Below, piece by piece: positions 57,118 through 64,000 of a DNA stretch of 64,000 nucleotides; within the stretch, counting starts at the first letter, position 1; each line of letters starts with the position of its first letter. The DNA comes from Cinnamomum chago. Its lineage: Eukaryota > Streptophyta > Magnoliopsida > Laurales > Lauraceae. The notes under the pieces are model-generated. The model was not told where the DNA came from. It saw only the letters and a program-made list of their open reading frames with translations, and ran no database searches. The stretch is taken from the NCBI GenBank assembly GCA_038049695.1, contig CP142456.1, positions 65,437,922 through 65,501,921 on the forward strand. The letters are read 5' to 3'. The position numbers were made by a program, and so were the translations under genes.

Positions 57118-59731
57118 ATGGCTTCCCAAAGAGACCGCGAAAAGTTCGTCTACATCGCAAAACTCGCAGAGCAAGCCGAGCGCTATGAAGGTACTCTCAT
57201 CTCTCTCTATCTCTCTCTCTCTCCCCAATTTCTAGGGTTTCCTCTAACCTAACCTTGTCTGTATTGTATTGTGTTGCAGAGATGGTGGATTCGATGAAGA
57301 AAGTCGCGAATCTCGACGTGGAGCTCACGGTCGAGGAGCGGAACCTCCTCTCCGTCGGCTACAAGAACGTGATCGGCGCCCGCCGGGCCTCGTGGCGGAT
57401 CCTCTCGTCCATCGAGCAGAAGGAAGAGTCCAAAGGGAACGACCACCACGCGCGCCGGATCAAGGACTACCGGAACAAGGTGGAGTCTGAGCTTTCCGGC
57501 ATCTGCTATGACGTCATGGCCGTCATCGACGAGCATCTCATCCCCTCCTCCTCCGCCGCCGAATCCATGATCTTCTACTACAAGATGTGAGTGAGTCGCC
57601 ACCATTTGCCTCTAAATTTTGGATATCTAGGGTTTGGATTCATTTTAGTTGTTTGGTTGTGGGAATTCCCCATCTCTTATAAAGAATGTGAGGGATTTTT
57701 GCTGCTGCTGTTGTGGATTAAGATTGTTCCGTTTCGGATGCAGTTGAAATCTAGGGTTTAAGGGTTTTGATCCGATGGGGTCAAAATTGAGACTTTTTAG
57801 GGTTTTGATTTTTATTTTTTGTTTTTGGTTTCTGGAATCACGATCTTCTACCAAAAAAAAAAAAAAAAGATGCTACTTGTGAAATTTGCCTGTTGGCTTA
57901 GATTTGGATCGTTGTGTTATGAATGGGGTGGGGAATCTAGGGTTTGAATCTTATTTTAGATTCATGGATTCGAATGACATTTGCTGCTGTTTCAGATTTG
58001 GGTCGTTGTGTTTTGAATTGGTGGAAATTTAGGGTTTTAGTTTTTTTTCCTTTGTATTGTTAGAACACTCTCTTCTACTAAAGGGGAGTGATCTTTGTAG
58101 ATCTGGGAGGTTCGGATTATTGTGGATTTTGTTGCAGTGGGTATGTAGGGATTTTTGGGTTTGAATTTTTATTTTTTCTTTTGGCTGTGGGAATGGCTGG
58201 TGTTTCTTTTACTACACGATGTGAGAGATCTTTGTCATCATCGGATCTGGATCGTTGCGTTTGGGATGTTGTGGATATCATTGTGCTGTTGCTGATTTAA
58301 TCTTGGTGTTTTGGATGTCGTGGAATGTAGTGGATTTTTACTTTTTTCCTTTTGGTTGCAGGAAAGGGGATTACTTCCGTTACTTGGCGGAGTTCAAGAC
58401 TGGTAATGAGAAGAAAGAGGCTGCTGATCAGTCGCTAAAAGCATACGAGGTATCTGAATCTTCTCTCTTTTCTCTTTTCTTTAATACGACTTCTTTCTTT
58501 CTAGATATAGTAAGATGCTTTTATTTCTTTTGTCAGTTAAAAAAAAACTTCAGATATGGATGCACTTCTCATGTTTGCAAAACATCTGCTCCTTTTCTTC
58601 TTCTTCTTCTTTTCTTATTCTTCTTCGTTTTTCTTTCTTTTTAAGCTGTGGGAGGAGACTGTTGCAGTTTATTCTCTGGGCTAAATCACTGGATAGGTTA
58701 GATTGAATTTATACCTTTATTTGAATGGTGATGATTGTGCTAAAAGAAACAAATAATGCACTGGAGTGGAATTAATACCATTGTTGTAGTAGATTTGCTA
58801 AGTGTTACAATGGACCATATCTTGCATTTACACTTGTAGTGAAGATTTAAGGCATATTTGTAAAATTGGTTGAATCTCTAGATTTCAACAGTTTTCTATC
58901 AAAAGTGCTAAAAGTGAAGGATTAGAGGAGAAAGTTTGCATGGGTTCATCAAGTAATCTCTCTGTTCATAGAAATGATTATCCACCCATCACTCTACTAA
59001 ATCAAATCCTGAAAAAGTGATGGTCCAATCTACACATCTCCACCTCTTTTGATAAACCCCCTTTACTATGAATTCCCAAGAATTCAATATGGAGTAGCCT
59101 AATAAGTGATTCACAAAATTCGAAGCAGTTGCATTTTACACGAGTTGATATGTGTCTTGTGATTTTTCAAAGAAACTGTTACAATAATTCTGCATGATAC
59201 CTGATTAATGCTTTACATATATCAACTGAAAATGAATTCATGTTGATACGGCTGATATGGAATCTGATACTAATATTTGGAACCATGATTATTCTTGCTC
59301 CTCTATAATGAGGTCTGGATTTTATTTGTATGCAATGAAAAGTGTTCTGAATTCTGTTTCTGCTACCTACTTGTAGACGGCTTCGGGTACAGCTGAGACT
59401 GATCTGCCTCCTACTCATCCTATCCGATTGGGCTTGGCATTAAACTTCTCTGTCTTTTATTATGAGATTATGAACTCGCCTGAAAGGTTTGCATGCTTTT
59501 TTTTAACTTAAATTCTGAAATGAGATGCCTGTTCTTTTAATTTAATTTTGCAGAACTTGATGCCATGCAATTTATATTTCAGGGCTTGCCACCTAGCCAA
59601 GCAAGCGTTTGATGAAGCTATATCTGAGCTTGATTCCCTGAATGAAGAATCTTACAAGGATAGTACTTTGATCATGCAACTTCTGAGAGATAACCTCACC
59701 TTGTGGACTTCTGATATCCCAGAGGATGGAG
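57118..59731 (+). CDS. 14-3-3 protein, epsilon-type, five exons visible, last exon not seen
   Basis: 14-3-3 proteins are dimeric cytosolic/nuclear adaptors that bind phosphoserine/threonine motifs of client kinases, ATPases and metabolic enzymes. Exons: 57118-57190, 57280-57586, 58362-58449, 59377-59486 and 59583-59731, all with GT/AG ends and matching phase. Together they encode 242 residues. Start [15 protein letters not shown]; signature [11 protein letters not shown] in exon 2; phosphopeptide-pocket region [32 protein letters not shown]; second signature [18 protein letters not shown]. An N-terminal intron after ERYE and the sequence fit the plant epsilon group. Only the variable acidic tail of about 10-25 residues is missing. 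The exon ends EDG|G in phase 1; reading into the intron adds about 23 residues to TAA 59803-59805. Confidence 0.93.
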
Positions 59732-60688
59732 GTAATTGCTATTTCAGTTCATGCTACACCAATGACTCATATCATATGATTCTTAATTTCTCATTGCTTT
59801 TATAATATGAAGAGGCAAGTTTAGACTTAATGAAGAGTGCAGATGTGACTTATACCAGAATTTCTTATTATTTTAACATTCTGATAAATTTTGACTGCAT
59901 TCTTTGTGTGGGCTCATTTCTTATGAGTCTGCATTGACTACAATCAATCCTCAATCTGTCTGTTCCGTTTTCTGCTATATTATGGTTGTTTGTCCAGCTC
60001 ATGAACCATGTCAGTTGCGAATTGGGAGTTCTCAGGTAAAGAAAGAATGGATTAGTAAAACAGGATGGGGGAAGGATTAAAAGAGAAGAAAATAAGAACG
60101 GAGTGTTGGGATACGAAGTCACACGAAACAATTAACAATGGATAGCTCAAGTAGAGCAACCAAGTCAGGCCCTGATTCCGAGTGCTATACCTTGTTAATT
60201 AATCTGCACTGAATCAGCCCAAATTGTCATCCAACAAGACCGTGTACCATGTGGACTGATGGGCATGTCTGAAATGAAGTGAATTGGGATCCAGATGCTA
60301 GTAGGCCAACACCAAATCCACTTGCCAACATGAATCTACTGCTCCAACAGCAGGGATGAATTAATGTTTTAAATGAGGCAATGGGTTCATCCCTATGCCA
60401 AGGATAGCTATTGTTAAACTTGACATGTAATTTGAGCCATTTTTTATGCTCATCTGATGTCATTCTTTAAATCCAGTTCAACTATGGAATGAGAAAAATG
60501 GAGAGAACAGAGAATAACTTTGAACTTTTTTTTCTGAAAGCTTTAATGCTTCATCATCATGTGCATCGATTGAGCGGACAAGGTCAAAGACAAGTCATAC
60601 CTCCAAGATGATTTGAACTACCCTGCCCATCCAACATCTCTCAGGTTTATTTGGGACAATTTTCACTCCCCACTGCCTACTAATCTAG
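59732..60688. other. Start of the last 14-3-3 intron or 3' flank, no gene seen
   Basis: It starts with the donor GTAATT. No acceptor followed by an acidic 14-3-3 tail was found. Plain AT-rich sequence. Confidence 0.5.
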
Positions 60689-61322
60689 GAAGCACGGACA
60701 CCTCTCCGGGGCTGACATGTTATTGTCTGACACGTGTCGGCCCCTGACACGTGTCCAACACGCCAAAAACGGTGTCCTCTTTATTTTTTTATGTTTTATT
60801 TTCCGGACACACTGGGGACATGCTTGAGGTTGCGAATTACTCGCTTGATGAGCCAGAGTTGGAGACCGTGGTCTTTACAGATGATGTTGATTATGATCAA
60901 ATTGATGGTGATGATGAGGCAATTAAAGTTGCATCAATTGATTAAATTTTAGAAGGAAATTGACTTCTTTTTTGCTTTTTGTATTTTTGGAATGGAGGGG
61001 AAATTGATGATCCTCCATTTTCTTTGTATGGATTTTATGGAACTATGGAAATTTCATGTTTAATGATTATGAATTATGTTTCAATTTTGTATTGCTATTT
61101 GATAATTTGATATGTTTGTTAGTTGGTATACTGGTACACTGGTACTTGAATTTTTATTTATTTGATTGCTAAATTGATTACGAAGTTAAAATGATATTAT
61201 CTTTTAGTATATGATTAATTATTATTAAATATTAACGTGTCCCTGACATGTCCGTGTCCTATTTTTTTGAGAAATGCCGTGTCGGCGTGTCCATGTCGTG
61301 TCCGTGTCCATTTCCGTGCTTC
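60689..61322 (+). mobile_element. Non-autonomous hAT-like element with a transposase-tail fragment
   Basis: The ends GAAGCACGGACAC and the inverted TCCGTGCTTC, with many internal GTGTCC/GGACAC words, match a common plant type of hAT-related repeat. Inside, a frame from about 60810 to TAA 60943-60945 reads LEVANYSLDEPELETVVF and an acidic end DDVDYDQIDGDDEA. It looks like the C-terminal tail of a transposase, but the dimerisation domain is not present. No clean 8-bp TSD. Confidence 0.5.
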
Positions 61323-62218
61323 TTTGCTACCAATTTTTGTGTTCCTTTGGATAAGTTCTCCTTCCCTTGTCACATCACATCAATAAATATTCTGAGTTAT
61401 ATCTTTCCACATTATCACCCCTTGCTTCTCACTACATGCTTCAGAGTCAATCCCTACTGTCTTCTCCACAATAGCAATTACTCACCCTCATTGATCTTCA
61501 TGCTCCTCTCCAAATTTCCCCACCACCATATATAGATCCTAGTTGTTTATATATACAATTCGTTGGTCTGTTTTGTTGTTTTGTTTTGGGGGGAGGCCAC
61601 AACCACAATTCAATGGGCTATCCCAAAATTTTACTCTAGTAGAAGTTGTTCTAACTATAACATTGAGCATATGATGTTCTTAATCACATGCTTAATCATA
61701 GGGTGATACTAAATGTTATTGGAGAAAAGTTCAAGAATATCCCCCTGCAAGTAACGGCATTTGTTTTCGGCGGTTTGGATATTCCATAGACGGGCTCTAC
61801 TGTGGAGTTTCTCATCCCTCAGAAGCGTGAGTGAGACATTCAAGTTTGCATGCTCCTAACTTTTCAATAATCTACACTTTCGGGACTTCATGCAAGAATT
61901 TAAGTGATGCTCTATTTAACCATCCATGCCTACCACAACATTGTGACCCACCAAATGATCACAACTAACCAATTAAAGAATTTTCATAAATTGATTATAT
62001 TGGATTAGAAACAATCAGCAGAGGCCCTATTTTTATTGGAGAGAGATACAATCATTAGTGTTAAAACAAGGAGGAGATTATTTTGAGTGGTGTAATTCAC
62101 CATGATGAGCCATAGTATTTCTGTATTTTAACACGCCTACAAAGTTTTGAAAAAGTATATCTTGGAAAATGATTGGGCTATAATTCAAATTAAGGATTTT
62201 TCTTTGGATATTATTTTA
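61323..62218. other. Non-coding stretch
   Basis: AT-rich, without a supported gene, exon or repeat end. Confidence 0.5.
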
Positions 62219-63100
62219 AAATGGGAAATTTTCAAATAAGGCCTTAAGTTTTTGCCTTATTTAAAAAAGGGCAAGGCTCTCCTAAGCTCAAGCTGAGGTT
62301 AAGGTAAGCTCAAGTATGTGGTGGGGCCCACCTGGGGACATACATGGGAATGGGGATGGGGGGATTTCAAGGACTCCCTTGGACCCTCCTCTCTGCAAAA
62401 GATCAATCCCAACTATGATTTCTATTACCTCCATCTGGGCCCCAAAAGTTAAATGGTCAACAGTCCATTCGGATCGGTACACAGTCGATCCAATGGTCCA
62501 ATAAATTCAAATCTGACCAAAAGTTGGTGGACATGTGCACTTCAGGGGGTTTGTGTGTTTGGTCCATTTGGATGGACCAAGGGTGGGCCCCACAAGCGTA
62601 AGCTTACGGAATTTTATCCTAAGCTCAACCTTGCCCTTTAGAAAAAAGAACAAGTTTTAGAACTTCTCAATCTAGTCCCTAAGTTTTTAATTAAGGACAT
62701 CCAACCATTTAGTGGTATTTTTTTGTGACTTTCTCCCACAATTTTTTTTTCTTCTAAGATATCCAAAGTACCCTTCATTTAAAGCGATGACATGATTCTA
62801 GTAGCCACTAAATTCAGCCGATCGCCGTGGAGATACTAGTTATCCTCGATCACTATGAGGATGCAGTGAAGAAAAGGAAGAGAATATAGAGTAAATGAGG
62901 ATTTTATTTCAATGAAGGGTGATTTGGGTAATTTAAAAAACTTGAGGGAAAAAGTTTTCTGAAAAATAGCTTTAAATGGATGAATGTTCTTGATTGTGAA
63001 CTTCCTGAGAAATTTAGCGACTAATTTGAAAAGTTTTAAAACTTGTGTCCTATTTTGAAATAAGGCAAAAAATTAAGGTCTCATTTGAAATCTTCCCATT
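62219..63100. mobile_element. MITE with AATGGGAA ends, holding a nested MITE
   Basis: Left ATGGGAAATTTTCAAATAAGG and CCTTAAGTTTTTGCCTTATTT are mirrored on the right by AAATAAGGCAAAAAATTAAGG, TCTCATTTGAAATCTTCCCAT (63055-63099), an inverted repeat of about 40 bases. Body AT-rich, no coding. A second element is inserted at 62266. Confidence 0.65.
62266..62639. mobile_element. Nested MITE with AAAGGGCAAGG ends
   Basis: AAAGGGCAAGG (62266-62276) and CCTTGCCCTTT (62629-62639) are perfectly inverse; CCTAAGCTCAA occurs near both ends too (62280 and 62618 in the same sense). The body contains GGGGCCCACC and GGTGGGCCCC. It sits just inside the left arm of the outer MITE. Confidence 0.65.
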
Positions 63101-64000
63101 AAAAAAGAAGCCCTTAAAAATTCGCGAGCAGCGAGAGGGAAGGAAGGAGAGGGAGAGATAAGGATGGAGGGAAGGAGGGAGAGAGATAGAGCACGGGCGG
63201 ACGTGGGCAGGGAGAGGGAAGAGGTAGTTTGGACATTTCCTAGAGGGGTGCCTTGGTTTTGGAAAAAAAAAATGGATGTGAAGAAGGGATGTGCAAATAG
63301 CCGCTCTCTTAAAAAATTTGCAAAAACTAATGTGGTTTTTAAGTGATTAGTAATAAATTTATAGATATATAAAATAAACAGTGTTGATGGATGCTTTCCG
63401 GCCCAGGGGTTAGGAGAGCTCTAACTATTATGGTTTCTATTGTGATCTTTCTACCAAAATTTGACACCCACTGGTTTCCTTGTCACTGTCAGCAAAATCT
63501 CTAACAGTGTTATTATATTTTTCTTAGGCAAGCCCATTGCCTTCTGACTTTGGACATTATTCTTTTCGAAACAAATCAGAATCATATTTCCTTCAGCCTT
63601 TTTTAGTTGATATGTTCATCCAAAAAACTAGATTTTTTTTAATGATAAAAATAAATGACGTGTTTGTTTCTAACTTGGTTGATGCTTGACTGCACTCTCA
63701 TTTAGTAAAATTTGAAGTGGTCCGATAGTTACTGGGTTCTTCGAGGATATGGAAAGTTTGGAACACATGTTGAACAGTCCTTTTCCAAAAATAAAATTTG
63801 TTACTTTTCAATACGAATACATTAATATTCACATATCCAGAATTGTCATAACTGATTCGTACTTCAATGGCATCCTTCAGCTCAAGTCATCAAATGTTGT
63901 AGATACCGCCATTCTAGCACTGGAATTGATTAAATTTTTTTATTGTTGATCTAAGTGCTATAGTTGGAGAATGGGGTTTTGGCTTTGGCAATTTGTTAAT
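63101..64000. other. Non-coding right end of the window
   Basis: Purine-rich GAGGGAAGGAAGG at 63130-63220, then AT-rich sequence. No exon with a 14-3-3 tail and no repeat ends recognised. Confidence 0.5.

Noticed and set aside
57249-57605. Minus-strand frame over 14-3-3 exon 2
   Set aside because: Shadow of the GC-rich 14-3-3 exon on the other strand.
60751-60945. Acidic frame as the missing 14-3-3 last exon
   Set aside because: It is inside a hAT-like repeat, has no fitting acceptor in phase 1, and does not resemble a 14-3-3 tail closely enough.
63749-63949. 66-codon frame at the right edge
   Set aside because: AT-rich, no motif, splice or repeat support.

Overview
This is plant nuclear DNA, almost certainly from a flowering plant. 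The one clear host gene is an intron-split plant 14-3-3 gene at the right end. Most of the rest is nested LTR retrotransposons of plant lineages (Copia, Tat-type Gypsy, Tekay/Del-type Gypsy, an Ogre-like solo LTR, a Cassandra TRIM) and plant DNA transposons (a CACTA end, hAT-like MITEs). I cannot name the species. There are no bacterial features, and I saw no tRNA, true rRNA gene or CRISPR array.

Layout. (1) 1-10.6 kb: a decayed minus-strand Copia RNase H is split by a long solo LTR (220-10367, TSD GGCTG). That LTR is itself split by a plus-strand Copia element (1765-8206, TSD TCAGT) whose 5' LTR and primer site are largely deleted. (2) 10.6-23.3 kb: the 3' end of an unrecognised host gene is interrupted inside an exon by a minus-strand Tat-lineage Gypsy element (11740-23019, TSD CTGTG). 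The element has dual RNase H domains and a spliced antisense ORF. (3) 23.3-25.3 kb: a 5S-derived Cassandra TRIM and the right end of a CACTA element with 152-bp tandem repeats. (4) 25.3-30.4 kb: a diverged relative of the first solo LTR, carrying a hAT-like MITE. (5) 30.5-43 kb: an Ogre-like solo LTR (31075-42789, TSD GTTAC) split by a non-coding LTR element (35552-42047, TSD CATAT). (6) 43.1-56.3 kb: an inverted-repeat-bounded DNA element holding a Tekay-type Gypsy element (44764-55262, TSD CATAA). (7) 56.3-64 kb: a MITE, the 14-3-3 gene (57118-59731 visible), and a large last intron or downstream region with further MITEs.

The most unusual signal is in the non-coding LTR element at 35552-42047. 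Its 3-kb interior has no ORF. It is an array of roughly 25-30 short hairpins whose stems differ from one another (6-15 bp, many perfect, some with G-U pairs), while the loop keeps a common core close to TAGTTATATCTTTT. A smaller set with the same design (different stems, shared AGCCTTGAA loop) lies in its LTRs. Three other retroelement families here carry clustered palindromic hairpins built on GGTCGACC, GGGCGC..GCGCCC or TCGCTCGAGCGA, some with compensating stem changes.

Every coding retroelement here is broken by stops, frameshifts or lost catalytic residues, many of them C-to-T or G-to-A changes typical of methylated plant DNA. The functional gene content is therefore the 14-3-3 gene, perhaps the interrupted unknown gene, and whatever the hairpin arrays do at the RNA or DNA level.
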